33,275 bases of DNA from Candidatus Solibacter usitatus (GTDB lineage Bacteria > Acidobacteriota > Terriglobia > Bryobacterales > Bryobacteraceae). Position 1 is the stretch's first letter. Each line of letters begins with the position of its first letter. The stretch is from the NCBI GenBank assembly GCA_016213245.1, contig JACRBC010000090.1, forward strand, positions 1 to 33,275, read 5' to 3'. A program made the translations under genes and the position numbers. The notes below the pieces were generated by a model that was not told the origin of the DNA, made no database searches, and was given only the letters and a program-made list of their open reading frames with translations. Positions 14,877 through 26,075 of this stretch are shown here, one piece after another.

Positions 14877-16331
14877 ATGGTCCAAAGCACAAACTCCTAC
14901 GATTACGATCTGCTGGTGATCGGGTCGGGTCCGGCCGGGCAGCGCGCGGCCATTCAAGCGGCGAAGATCGGGCGGCGCGTGGCTCTCATCGAGCGCAAGA
15001 GCGTGCTGGGCGGCGTGTCGGTGAACACCGGCACCATCCCGTCCAAGACCCTCCGGGAAGCCGTGCTGGACCTCTCCGGATACCGCGGCAAGGAGTTCTA
15101 CGGCAAGTCCTACTGCGTGAAGCAGCGCATCACCATGGAGGATCTGCTGCAGCGCGTCGACACGGTGGTGCGCCACGAGATCGACGTGACGCGATCGCAG
15201 TTGCTGCGGAACCTGGTGGAGGTGATTGAGGCCACGGTCTCGTTCGTCGACCGCCACACCGTGCTGCTGGCCTACGTGGACGGCGGCGGGCAGCGGCAGG
15301 TGACCGCGCAATCCGTGATCATCGCCACTGGCACCGAATCCACCCGGGATCCGCACATCCCCTTCGACGGACGCCGGGTGTTGATCAGCGACGACATCCT
15401 GGAGCTGGACGAGTTGCCGAGGACGCTGGCGGTGGTGGGCGCGGGAGTGATCGGCTGCGAATACGCGTCGATGTTCGCCGCCCTGGGCGTGCGCGTCACC
15501 CTGGTCGACAAGCGCCCGCGGCTGTTGCCTTTCGTCGACGCCGAGATCATCGACACGCTGGCCTACCACCTGCGCGAAAACCGCGTCACGCTGCGGCTGA
15601 ACGAAAACGTGCACGGCATCGAGATGCTGGAGGACGACTCCGGCGAGCGCGTGCGCCTGGTGCTCGACAGCGGCAAGCAGATCGTGGCGGAGAAGGCGCT
15701 TTATTCGATCGGGCGCACCGGCAACACCCGGCGTTTGGAACTCGGCCGCGCCGGACTCACCCCCGATGAGCGGGGCCGGATCACGGTGAATGAGCACTAT
15801 CAGACCTCGGCGGAAAACATCTACGCCGTCGGCGACGTGATCGGTTTCCCGAGCCTGGCTTCCACCTCAATGGAGCAGGGGCGGCTGGCGGCCTGCCACG
15901 CCTTCGGCGTGCCCGCCACCAGCGTGCCGGAGTTGTTCCCCTACGGCATCTACACCATTCCGGAGATCTCCATGTGCGGCCGGACGGAAGAAGAACTCAC
16001 GCTGGCCGGAATCCCCTACGAAGTGGGCAAGGCGCGCTATCGCGAAATCGCCCGCGGCCAGATTGTGGGCGACACGACGGGCTTGCTCAAGATGATGTTC
16101 CACGTGGAGACGCGCCAGTTGCTGGGCGTGCACATCATCGGCGAGGGCGCCAGCGAACTGATCCACATCGGCCAGGCCGTGTTGGCCTTCGGCGGCAAGG
16201 TGGACTACTTCGTGAACACGGTGTTCAACTACCCGACGCTGGCCGAGTGCTACAAGACCGCGGCGTTCGACGGCGTGAACCGGCTCGGATTCTTCACGGA
16301 AAAGGTCAGCATACGCGGGCCGCGCGACTAG
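14877..16331 (+). CDS. sthA: Soluble pyridine nucleotide transhydrogenase
   Basis: The product is 484 residues from ATG 14877; a start at 14844 would add 11 residues that are not family-like. YDLLVIGSGPAGQRAA is the FAD-binding motif. The region that carries the redox disulfide in lipoamide dehydrogenase reads GVSVNTGTIPSKTLRE here. Both cysteines are absent, as expected for SthA-type rather than disulfide oxidoreductases. A second Rossmann motif, VVGAGVIGCEYA, binds the pyridine nucleotide, and the C-terminal dimer domain is complete. It interconverts NADPH and NADH in the cytoplasm. glgC follows after 15 bases. Confidence 0.87.
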   Translation: MVQSTNSYDYDLLVIGSGPAGQRAAIQAAKIGRRVALIERKSVLGGVSVNTGTIPSKTLREAVLDLSGYRGKEFYGKSYCVKQRITMEDLLQRVDTVVRHEIDVTRSQLLRNLVEVIEATVSFVDRHTVLLAYVDGGGQRQVTAQSVIIATGTESTRDPHIPFDGRRVLISDDILELDELPRTLAVVGAGVIGCEYASMFAALGVRVTLVDKRPRLLPFVDAEIIDTLAYHLRENRVTLRLNENVHGIEMLEDDSGERVRLVLDSGKQIVAEKALYSIGRTGNTRRLELGRAGLTPDERGRITVNEHYQTSAENIYAVGDVIGFPSLASTSMEQGRLAACHAFGVPATSVPELFPYGIYTIPEISMCGRTEEELTLAGIPYEVGKARYREIARGQIVGDTTGLLKMMFHVETRQLLGVHIIGEGASELIHIGQAVLAFGGKVDYFVNTVFNYPTLAECYKTAAFDGVNRLGFFTEKVSIRGPRD

Positions 16332-16346
16332 TATGCTGTAGGTGAC

Positions 16347-17570
16347 ATGGACAACGTCCTGGCCATTCTCCTGGCCGGCGGCGCGGGGGAACGGCTCTTC
16401 CCTTTGACGCGGAACACGGCGAAGCCGGCTGTTCCATTCGGCGGTATCTACCGGATCATCGACTTCACGCTCTCCAATTGCGTCAATTCGGGGCTGCGGC
16501 AGATCCTTTGCCTGACGCAGTACAAGTCGCTGGAGTTGGGCCGGCACCTGCGCGAGGGTTGGAACCTGTTTGCCGGCGAGATGGGCGAGTACATCGAAGT
16601 GATCCCGCCGATGAAGCGGATCCACTCCGGCTGGTACCTGGGCACGGCCGATGCGGTCTACCAAAACCTGGAGAGCGTCACGGCCGACCGGCCGGAATAC
16701 GTGCTGATCCTCGCCGGCGACCAGATCTACAAGATGGACTACCGCGAGATGTTCGCGCGCCACAGTGCCCACCGGGCGGACGTGACCGTGGCCACTCTCC
16801 AGGTCCCAAGAGAGGAGGCGTTCCGGTTCGGTGTGATGCGGATCGAGGATCAGACGCACCGGATCACGGGATTCGCCGAAAAGCCGGAGAACGGGCTGCT
16901 GCCCGGGGCTCCCCACGACGCCACGATGGTAAACGCTTCCATGGGGATCTACGTGTTTACCACGAAGGTGTTATTGGAGGCGCTGCACGAGGACGCCGCC
17001 TGCGCCGGGTCGTCGCACGATTTCGGCCGGGACATCCTGCCGCGCCTGATCCCGCAGCGGCGGGTGCTGGCCTACGATTTCCGCGATCTGAACAGGAAAA
17101 AGGTCCGCTACTGGCGCGACATCGGGACTATCGACGCCTACTTCGAAGCCAACATGGACCTGGTGAGCGTCACCCCGGAGTTCAACCTCTACGACCAGCA
17201 CTGGCCCATCCGCACGCGCATGCCGCAGGCGCCTCCGGCCAAGTTCGTGTTCGCCCAGGAGGGGCGCCGGATGGGAGTGGCGACCGATTCCATCGTCGCG
17301 CCAGGGGTCATTGTCAGCGGCGCGCGGGTGCATCGCAGCGTGCTGTCGCCGGGAGTGCGGGTGAACAGTTACTGCGACGTGCAGGAGTCCATCCTGCTGA
17401 ACGGCGTGAACATCGGGCGCTATTGCCGGGTAAGGCGGGCGATCCTGGACGTGGGCGTGAACCTGCCCGAGGGGACCATCGTCGGCGAGGACTCCGAACG
17501 CGACCGCGCGGCGGGCTGGCACGTGACCGAGGGCGGCGTGACGGTGGTGTCGGGTGTGGGCAGCGGGTAG
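16347..17570 (+). CDS. glgC: Glucose-1-phosphate adenylyltransferase
   Basis: The product is 407 residues. LAGGAGERLFPLTRNTAKPA is the nucleotidyltransferase signature with the substrate-binding region. GGIYRIIDFTLSNCVNSG is diagnostic of ADP-glucose pyrophosphorylase. GFAEKP and YWRDIGTIDAY follow in order, and the C-terminal left-handed beta-helix is recognisable (VRVNSYCDVQESILLNGVN). It makes ADP-glucose for glycogen synthesis and is usually the allosterically controlled step. No other glg gene is present. TATGCT 9 bases and AGG 4 bases before the ATG suggest its own promoter inside the sthA intergenic space. It converges on the kinase gene with 9 bases between. Confidence 0.93.
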   Translation: MDNVLAILLAGGAGERLFPLTRNTAKPAVPFGGIYRIIDFTLSNCVNSGLRQILCLTQYKSLELGRHLREGWNLFAGEMGEYIEVIPPMKRIHSGWYLGTADAVYQNLESVTADRPEYVLILAGDQIYKMDYREMFARHSAHRADVTVATLQVPREEAFRFGVMRIEDQTHRITGFAEKPENGLLPGAPHDATMVNASMGIYVFTTKVLLEALHEDAACAGSSHDFGRDILPRLIPQRRVLAYDFRDLNRKKVRYWRDIGTIDAYFEANMDLVSVTPEFNLYDQHWPIRTRMPQAPPAKFVFAQEGRRMGVATDSIVAPGVIVSGARVHRSVLSPGVRVNSYCDVQESILLNGVNIGRYCRVRRAILDVGVNLPEGTIVGEDSERDRAAGWHVTEGGVTVVSGVGSG

Positions 17571-17579
17571 CGGGCGGCT

Positions 17580-20264
17580 TCAGCGGTAGCGCGACTCCTT
17601 ATCGGGCTTGCCCCAAAGCTGGTACAGACGGCGCAAGCGCTCAAGGGCGAGGCGGGTGCGGATGTCCTGGGCGCCGCGGCTAGCGAGAAGCGCCTCGTAG
17701 GAGGGAACGAGCAAAGGCTCGGCCTCCTGGAATCGCCTCAGTGCGGTGAGGCAGCCCCCGAGGGCGCTCTCGGCGTCGGCGATGCGCCAGTGTCCGGCAG
17801 GCAGGGCCTTACGCTGGAGGCCGGCGGATTCGCGGAGAAGCGGCTCAGCCTGGGAGGCCAGACCGCGATCGGTGAGGAGACGACCGAGGTTGGTCAGAGA
17901 AGTGCCTATTTCATAATTGGCCGGCGGCAGGGTTTTGCGCCGGATGAGGAGGGCTTGGCGGTAGAGAGTTTCGGCCTCGCGGAGCTTGCCCTTCTCGTGC
18001 AGGACGCCGGCGAGGTTGTTCATGCACCTGGCCGTGTCCGCGTTCTCGCGGCCGTGGGCCAGGAGGAAAATGCGCAGGGACTCGCGAAACTCGCGTTCCG
18101 CACCGTCCAGATCGCCTCGTTTCATCAGCAACAGGGCGAGGTTGTTCCGGTCGACCGCCACGTCCTGGCGGTCCGCCCCCACCGTTTCGATATGGATGGA
18201 CAAGGCCTCCTGATACAAAGGCTGCGCCTCGGCGGTCCGGCCGTAAGTGGAGAGGAGCAGACCCAGGCTGCTCAGCGTGGTGGCGACATCAGGGTGGCGC
18301 GGGCCGAGGATCTTGCGGCGCAAAGCCAGGGCCTCGCGATAGGACCGCTCCGATGCCGGAACATCGCCTTTGTGGTCAAACAGAACGCCCAGGCTGTTCA
18401 AGGCGTTGGCCACCAGCGGGTGGTCGTTGCCGAGCAGTTCCCTGAACGTGGCCAGCGTCTGCCGGAGCAGAGGCTCGGCGGAGGCATAGTCGCCCTTTTC
18501 CATCAGCAACTCAGCGAGATTGGTCCGCGCGTTGGTGGCTTCAAACCGGTTGTCGCCGGGCAAGTGCGCATACATCTCCAGGGATTCGCGCAGCAGCGCC
18601 TCTCCGGCCGTGAACTCGCGTCTGTCGTAGGACAGCACGCCGAGGTTATTGAGAGTGCCTGCGATGTCTTTGTGGTCATGGCCCAGGAGCTTCCGCTGCA
18701 TCGCGAGCGCGGCCCTCAACTGCGTTCCGGCGGCGTCATACTGGCCATTGGAACGGAGTGCGTCGCCGAGGTCGCTGAGACTGAAGGCAAGTTCGGCGCT
18801 CTCAGCTCCCAGCGCCCTGCGTCGAATGTCAACGGACCGCTGCAGGATGCTCACGGCCTTGTTGTAAAGACCGAGGGAAAGGTGGACCTTGCCCATCACG
18901 TCGAAAAGGCTGGCCTGCACATCGGGCTGGCCGCCGAGGTTCCGGCTGACGTTGTCGACGCTCCTATCCAGGATTTCGCGGACGGTGACGGCATTGCCGC
19001 GCGACTCGCCCGGGTCGGCCACGCGAAACGACTCCACCAGAAACCGCGTCACCTGCTGGGCCTTGTCCCGTTCGCGCCGGATTCTGGCGGCCTGCACGCT
19101 GGTGGTGGCGGTGAAGCCGGCCCCGAGCAGAAGGATTGCCGCGCCGGCGGCCACGCCGAGCTTGTTGCGGCGAATGAACTTCGCGGTCCGGTAGCGCAGC
19201 GTATCGGGCCGGGCCACCACCGGGCGGCCTTCGAGGTAGCGGCGGAGGTCCTCGGAGAACTGGTCGGCGGAGGGGTAGCGGCGCTGCGGCTCTTTGCGCA
19301 TGGCCATGCGGACGATGTTGTCGAGGTCGCCGTCGAGGCGGCCGGGGGCGGTGGTACAGATGACGCGCCGGATCTCCTCGGGCGTGAGGGCCTGAAAGGC
19401 GTGCGCCTTGCGGCCGGACAGAAGCTCGTAGAGGATGGCGCCCAAGGCGTAGATGTCCGTAGCCGTGGCGATAGGGGCGCCCTCGACCTGTTCGGGGCTG
19501 GCGTACTGCGGCGTCATGGCCTGGAGGACCGTCACCGTGGCGGAGGCGTCGCCGTCTTCGGTCTCCGGACGCAGCAGTTTGGCCACGCCGAAGTCGAGCA
19601 GTTTGGGCTCGCCGGCGGCGGTGACGAGAATATTGCCGGGCTTGAGATCACGGTGGACCACCAGATTCTGGTGGGCGTACTGGACGGCCGCGCAGACATG
19701 GCGGAACAGTTGCAAGCGCTCCCCGGCGGGCAGTTGGCGTTGTTCGCAGTAGGTGGTGATGGGGACGCCGTCGACATACTCCATCACGAAGTAGGGACGG
19801 CCGTCCGCGGTCGCGCCGCCGTCCAGCAGGCGGGCGATGTTGGGATGTTCGAGGCGGGCCAGAATCTGGCGTTCCTGGCGGAAACGGCCGAGCAGCAGAT
19901 CCGTGTCCATGCCTCGCTTGACCACCTTGATGGCGGCGTGTTTCTGGTATTCGCCGTCGGCGCGGGTCGCAAGATAGACCTCGCCCATGCCGCCCCGTCC
20001 GAGTTCGCGGACCACCTGGTAGAGACCGATGCGGCTGCCTTCCAGCGGGGCGGCCGTGCGCTGGAGTGTCTCAGCTTCGCGGCAGACGGCGGATTGAACA
20101 AGGTCCTGGGCGCCGGTGGCGCAGCTCAGCAGCGAGTCCAGTTCGCGGCGCAGGGCCGGGTCGTTCTCGCAGGCGGCGTCCAGGAAGGCCGGCCGGTCGG
20201 CAGGCTCCCGCTCCAGCGCGGACTGAAAGATCTGTTCCATGCGCTGCCATTGATCCGGAGTCAA
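17580..20264 (-). CDS. Membrane Ser/Thr protein kinase with TPR repeats
   Basis: The product is 894 residues. The start is TTG 20264, preceded by GAAGGGAG; it gives the family N-terminus MTPDQWQRMEQIF. The kinase domain has the Gly loop (LGRGGMGEVYLA, about 88-99), Lys 113, the catalytic HRD loop at 204-206 (VVHRDLKPGN) and DFG at 224-226. A single membrane segment follows (about 375-392, GVAAGAAILLLGAGF). The C-terminal half is a tandem of about 42-residue TPR_12-type repeats, for example NNLGVLSYDRREFTAGEALL, predicted to be outside the cytoplasm. This architecture is commonly paired with an ECF sigma factor in Acidobacteriota and Planctomycetes, as here. Confidence 0.9.
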   Translation of the reverse strand: MTPDQWQRMEQIFQSALEREPADRPAFLDAACENDPALRRELDSLLSCATGAQDLVQSAVCREAETLQRTAAPLEGSRIGLYQVVRELGRGGMGEVYLATRADGEYQKHAAIKVVKRGMDTDLLLGRFRQERQILARLEHPNIARLLDGGATADGRPYFVMEYVDGVPITTYCEQRQLPAGERLQLFRHVCAAVQYAHQNLVVHRDLKPGNILVTAAGEPKLLDFGVAKLLRPETEDGDASATVTVLQAMTPQYASPEQVEGAPIATATDIYALGAILYELLSGRKAHAFQALTPEEIRRVICTTAPGRLDGDLDNIVRMAMRKEPQRRYPSADQFSEDLRRYLEGRPVVARPDTLRYRTAKFIRRNKLGVAAGAAILLLGAGFTATTSVQAARIRRERDKAQQVTRFLVESFRVADPGESRGNAVTVREILDRSVDNVSRNLGGQPDVQASLFDVMGKVHLSLGLYNKAVSILQRSVDIRRRALGAESAELAFSLSDLGDALRSNGQYDAAGTQLRAALAMQRKLLGHDHKDIAGTLNNLGVLSYDRREFTAGEALLRESLEMYAHLPGDNRFEATNARTNLAELLMEKGDYASAEPLLRQTLATFRELLGNDHPLVANALNSLGVLFDHKGDVPASERSYREALALRRKILGPRHPDVATTLSSLGLLLSTYGRTAEAQPLYQEALSIHIETVGADRQDVAVDRNNLALLLMKRGDLDGAEREFRESLRIFLLAHGRENADTARCMNNLAGVLHEKGKLREAETLYRQALLIRRKTLPPANYEIGTSLTNLGRLLTDRGLASQAEPLLRESAGLQRKALPAGHWRIADAESALGGCLTALRRFQEAEPLLVPSYEALLASRGAQDIRTRLALERLRRLYQLWGKPDKESRYR

Positions 20265-20375
20265 GAATCGGCTGCTCCCTTCTAGTCATCGTTCCGTAGT
20301 GACCGGGCTGCTTGATTCGGCAGTTTACTACAACCAGCCCGGTTTCCAGCTCTTTTCGCTGTTTTGCGTAAGAAC

Positions 20376-20409
20376 GCGGGGCGGGTCCTGGTCGGAGAAC
20401 CCGCCCCGC
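20376..20409. ncRNA. Hairpin 1 of a four-hairpin intergenic region
   Basis: GCGGGGCGGGT (20376-20386) and ACCCGCCCCGC (20399-20409) are a perfect 11-base stem with a 12-base loop. On the minus strand it lies downstream of the beta-helix gene and is followed by GTTCTTACGC, too poor in T for a confident intrinsic terminator. It may be part of a structured untranslated region or a separate RNA. Confidence 0.45.
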
Positions 20410-20420
20410 CGCAAGAGCCC

Positions 20421-20447
20421 CCGCCCGGATCACCTCCCTCCGGGCGG
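20421..20447 (+). ncRNA. Hairpin 2, displaying the 16S anti-Shine-Dalgarno sequence
   Basis: CCGCCCGGA (20421-20429) and TCCGGGCGG (20439-20447) form a perfect 9-base stem. The plus-strand loop is TCACCTCCC, and GGATCACCTCC at 20427-20437 equals the conserved 3' end of 16S rRNA. On the minus strand the loop reads GGGAGGTGA, a near-perfect Shine-Dalgarno sequence without a start codon. The strand assignment is tentative; no promoter is evident. Confidence 0.4.
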
Positions 20448-20463
20448 AGTATTGCGCCTGAAT

Positions 20464-20506
20464 CGCGGGCCGGAATCGGGGTGGTTCACGGCCCGCGGGA
20501 AGACCT

Positions 20507-20518
<12 letters not shown>
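20464..20518. ncRNA. Hairpins 3 and 4 beside the beta-helix stop codon
   Basis: CGCGGGCCG (20464-20472) pairs perfectly with CGGCCCGCG (20489-20497) across a 16-base loop. CCTCT (20504-20508) pairs with AGAGG (20514-20518) around AGCGA and spans the stop codon of the beta-helix gene. With hairpins 1 and 2 this makes four stems in about 140 bases. Confidence 0.4.
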
Positions 20519-23649
<3,131 letters not shown>

Positions 23650-23659
23650 GAGCGAGGCC

Positions 23660-24409
23660 ATGTACAAGCTTGTCCTCATCCGCCACGGCGAAAGCACGTG
23701 GAACAAAGAGAACCGCTTCACCGGCTGGACCGACGTCGATCTCAGCGAGACGGGCGTCCGGGAAGCCGTCGAAGCCGGTCAGGTGCTGGCGCGGGAAGGC
23801 TATGAGTTCGACCTGGCCTACACTTCGGTGCTGAAGCGGGCGATTCTTACGCTCAACACGGTGCTCGAACAGATGGACCAGTTGTGGATCCCGGTGGAGC
23901 GGAGCTGGCGTCTCAACGAGCGCCACTACGGCGGCCTGCAAGGGCTGAACAAGAGCGAGACGGCAGAGAAGTACGGCGAGGCGCAGGTGAAGATCTGGCG
24001 CCGCAGCTACGACGTTCCTCCGCCCGCCTTGGCCCTGGACGACGAGCGCTATCCTGGCCGCGACCGGCGCTACGCCGGCGTGGCCAGGCAAGACCTGCCG
24101 CTGACCGAGTGCCTGAAGGACACCGTGGCGCGCTTCCTGCCTCTGTGGCACGAATCCATCGCCCCGGCCGTCAAGAGCGGCCAGCGCGTGGTGATCGGCG
24201 CCCACGGCAACAGCCTGCGGGCCCTGGTGAAGTACCTGGACAACGTCAGCGAAGCCGGCATCCTGGAGCTGAACATCCCCACCGCCATGCCGCTGGTCTA
24301 CAAACTGGACGCGGACTTGAAACCGCTCAAGTCCTACTACCTGGGCGACCCGGAGAAGGTGAAGGCGGCCATGGATGCGGTGGCCAGGCAGGGCCAGAAA
24401 AGGACCTAG
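23660..24409 (+). CDS. gpmA: 2,3-bisphosphoglycerate-dependent phosphoglycerate mutase
   Basis: The product is 249 residues, as for E. coli Gpm[19 protein letters not shown] holds the phospho-acceptor His, [16 protein letters not shown] the substrate loop, and [17 protein letters not shown] the second catalytic His. ATG 23660 is preceded by GGAG and GAGG. It interconverts 3- and 2-phosphoglycerate, directly upstream of enolase in glycolysis. Confidence 0.96.
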   Translation: MYKLVLIRHGESTWNKENRFTGWTDVDLSETGVREAVEAGQVLAREGYEFDLAYTSVLKRAILTLNTVLEQMDQLWIPVERSWRLNERHYGGLQGLNKSETAEKYGEAQVKIWRRSYDVPPPALALDDERYPGRDRRYAGVARQDLPLTECLKDTVARFLPLWHESIAPAVKSGQRVVIGAHGNSLRALVKYLDNVSEAGILELNIPTAMPLVYKLDADLKPLKSYYLGDPEKVKAAMDAVARQGQKRT

Positions 24410-24439
24410 CGGGCGGTTGCAACTGAACCCTGGCCAGAA

Positions 24440-24451
24440 GTATGATCATAC
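24440..24451 (+). promoter_or_regulatory. Palindromic operator overlapping the toxin-antitoxin promoter
   Basis: GTATGATCATAC is a perfect 12-base palindrome 12 bases before the antitoxin ATG. It contains TATGAT, a good -10 box, and a further GTATGA half-site recurs at 24457-24462 next to the AGGAG ribosome site. Ribbon-helix-helix antitoxins usually repress their own operon through such palindromes, so this is the likely operator. Binding is inferred. Confidence 0.55.
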
Positions 24452-24463
24452 CAGGAGTATGAA

Positions 24464-24772
24464 ATGGCTGGCGTCGAACGTGTGACCGTCACTCTGCCCC
24501 ATGAACTGGTGCGGGACATCGACCGGCGTGAGAAGAACCGTAGCAAGTTCGTGGCGGAAGCGATTCGGCAGGAGCTGGATCGCCGCCGTCGCGCGGAGCT
24601 TCGCCGGTCGTTGCAGAATCCGCACCCGGAAAGTGCTGAACTCGCTGAACAGGGACTGGAGGAGTGGGTGCGCGGCCTGCCCGAAGAGGACGCGGGAGCG
24701 CTGGTCGACAGCAGCGCGGGCAAGCCGGTCCAGTGGGTTCCCGGCGAGGGCTGGGTGGAGGGCCGCGAGTGA
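24464..24772 (+). CDS. Ribbon-helix-helix antitoxin (MazE-like)
   Basis: The product is 102 residues, with AGGAG upstream of ATG 24464. The N-terminus (RVTVTLPHELVRDID, then RSKFVAEAIRQELDRR) is a ribbon-helix-helix DNA-binding domain of about 43 residues. The acidic C-terminal half (ESAELAEQGLEEWVRGLPEEDA) is a typical flexible toxin-neutralising tail. The stop codon overlaps the toxin start by four bases (GTGA), indicating translational coupling. The DNA-binding end probably represses the operon at the palindrome just upstream. Confidence 0.82.
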   Translation: MAGVERVTVTLPHELVRDIDRREKNRSKFVAEAIRQELDRRRRAELRRSLQNPHPESAELAEQGLEEWVRGLPEEDAGALVDSSAGKPVQWVPGEGWVEGRE

Positions 24773-25149
24773 AGCTGGGTCGCGGCGCAGTGGTCGTGGT
24801 GGAACTCGACCCCACGGTCGGGCACGAACAGCAAGGCGTGAGGCCCTGTGTCGTGGTCAGCGATCCCGATGTGATCAGTGACCAGCGCTTCCATCTCGTT
24901 TGCGTGGTGCCGGTCACCGGAACTCCGGGCGAGGGACTGCTCTACCCTCCGCTCGCGCCTGGGCAAAGCGGTCTCACCAGGGAGTCCTTCGCGCTGATCG
25001 ACCAACTGCGATCGATCGACAAACGGAGAATCCGGCGCGTGTTCGGTGAAATCGCGCCGGATGAGCTAATTGCAGTTGATGAGGGGCTGGCGGCGTTCCT
25101 CGGCCTTGCAGACCGGCTCCATGGCGCAGGCGCGCCGCCCGTCCAGTGA
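24769..25149 (+). CDS. MazF/PemK-type toxin, mRNA endoribonuclease
   Basis: The product is 126 residues from GTG 24769, which overlaps the antitoxin stop. KLGRGAVVVVELDPTVGHEQ is the conserved opening of the PemK/MazF fold with the glycine-rich loop, followed by GVRPCVVVSDPD (catalytic Arg in RP). FALIDQLRSIDKRRI matches the second conserved block. Such toxins cut single-stranded mRNA at short motifs; the cut site is unknown here. An intact domain suggests a working toxin, held in check by the antitoxin encoded just before it. Confidence 0.87.
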   Translation: MKLGRGAVVVVELDPTVGHEQQGVRPCVVVSDPDVISDQRFHLVCVVPVTGTPGEGLLYPPLAPGQSGLTRESFALIDQLRSIDKRRIRRVFGEIAPDELIAVDEGLAAFLGLADRLHGAGAPPVQ

Positions 25150-25539
25150 ACGATTGGCCGCCCCACTCGCGGAGGCGGTTCACGGCCGATCGAAATAAAT
25201 CCGGAACCCATAGCTCGCTCATTCCGCCTCACTTGCTGCTCCGGCGTCGCAACCCCGCGTCAGGTTGCCGGCCCGTCCGTGCCATGCTCCCGTCGGATGA
25301 TCACCCTTGTGCCCACTCGCGCCATCAACTCGAAACCCACCCCACCACGGGTCTCCGTCCCCAGCGGGCGCGGTTCCAATCTATTTCACAGCCCGAACCG
25401 GCAACTTACTGAAAACACAGGATCGCCCGTCTCCCCATCCACGGCTCGCGGCTCTGCCTGCCGCACGGGCCTCCCCGCCCGCCTCCGATCTGAAATAATC
25501 GGCGCTGATGCGCGTCTAGGCAGGCAGGAGAGACCTGAC
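25150..25539. other. Gene-free spacer between toxin and sigma factor genes
   Basis: The 390 bases are rich in C on the + strand, opposite to the purine bias of the neighbouring genes, and contain no frame that looks like a protein. A short inverted repeat CCGAT/ATCGG (25485-25489 and 25498-25502) flanks TCTGAAATA-like sequence about 40 bases before the sigma factor start and may lie in its promoter. Nothing else is recognised. Confidence 0.5.
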
Positions 25540-26058
25540 ATGGGAGCACTCAGCCTGGCGGCCGGCGCGGAGACGATCCAGATGATGGCGCCCCCGGCAT
25601 TCACTGACCTTTACCAACGCTACTCGGAGACGGTGTACCGGGCCGCGCTGCGGGTGACGGGCAACCCGGCCGACGCCGAGGACGCCATGCAGACCGTCTT
25701 CATGCGCGTGCTGAACCAGGGGGGCCGGCTGGACCCGGTGGCGGTGCCGGAGCGGTACTTCCGCCGGGCGGCGGCCAACGCCGGGCTGGACATCCTGCGG
25801 CGCAGGGTCTCCAAGGCCGAATCGCAGTTGGACGACGCGCTGCCCCACGCCACCTCGGAGAGCTCGCCGCTGTTGAAGCAGCGGTTGCGGCAGGCGCTGG
25901 CCAGCCTGGAGGCGCGGGACGCGGAGATCTTTGTCCTGCGCTACGTGGAAGGGCTGTCCAACGGCGAGATCGCCGGGCTCTGCGGCGTTGAAAAGGCGCG
26001 GATCGCGGTGCGGCTGCACCGCATCCGGCAGGAACTCAAAGCGGAATTGGAAGGGTAA
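25540..26058 (+). CDS. ECF RNA polymerase sigma factor (sigma-70 family)
   Basis: The product is 172 residues. ATG 25540 has AGGAG nine bases upstream; the frame is open further up but the added residues are not sigma-like. Region 2 is seen in FTDLYQRYSETVYRAALRVTGNPADAEDAMQTVF taken as separate helices, and region 4 in LASLEARDAEIFVLRYVEGLSNGEIAGL and KARIAVRLHRIRQEL. The protein directs RNA polymerase to a small regulon. It begins an operon whose next gene encodes a zinc-finger membrane protein, the usual place for its anti-sigma factor. Confidence 0.88.
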   Translation: MGALSLAAGAETIQMMAPPAFTDLYQRYSETVYRAALRVTGNPADAEDAMQTVFMRVLNQGGRLDPVAVPERYFRRAAANAGLDILRRRVSKAESQLDDALPHATSESSPLLKQRLRQALASLEARDAEIFVLRYVEGLSNGEIAGLCGVEKARIAVRLHRIRQELKAELEG

Positions 26059-26075
26059 GGGAAGGGAGTACGGCC

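Noticed and set aside
17790-20285. 831-codon open frame antisense to the kinase gene
   Set aside because: It is a mirror of the kinase coding frame in GC-rich DNA. The translation is low in structure and rich in G, A, V and E, with no recognisable motif, while the opposite strand encodes a complete kinase with TPRs.
20376-20409. Confident intrinsic terminator for the beta-helix gene
   Set aside because: The stem is strong, but only a few scattered T follow it on the minus strand, so it is listed as a hairpin rather than a terminator.
25203-25207. GGAAC as an ECF-type -35 box for the sigma operon
   Set aside because: It is over 300 bases from the sigma factor start and no matching -10 element lies at the proper distance.
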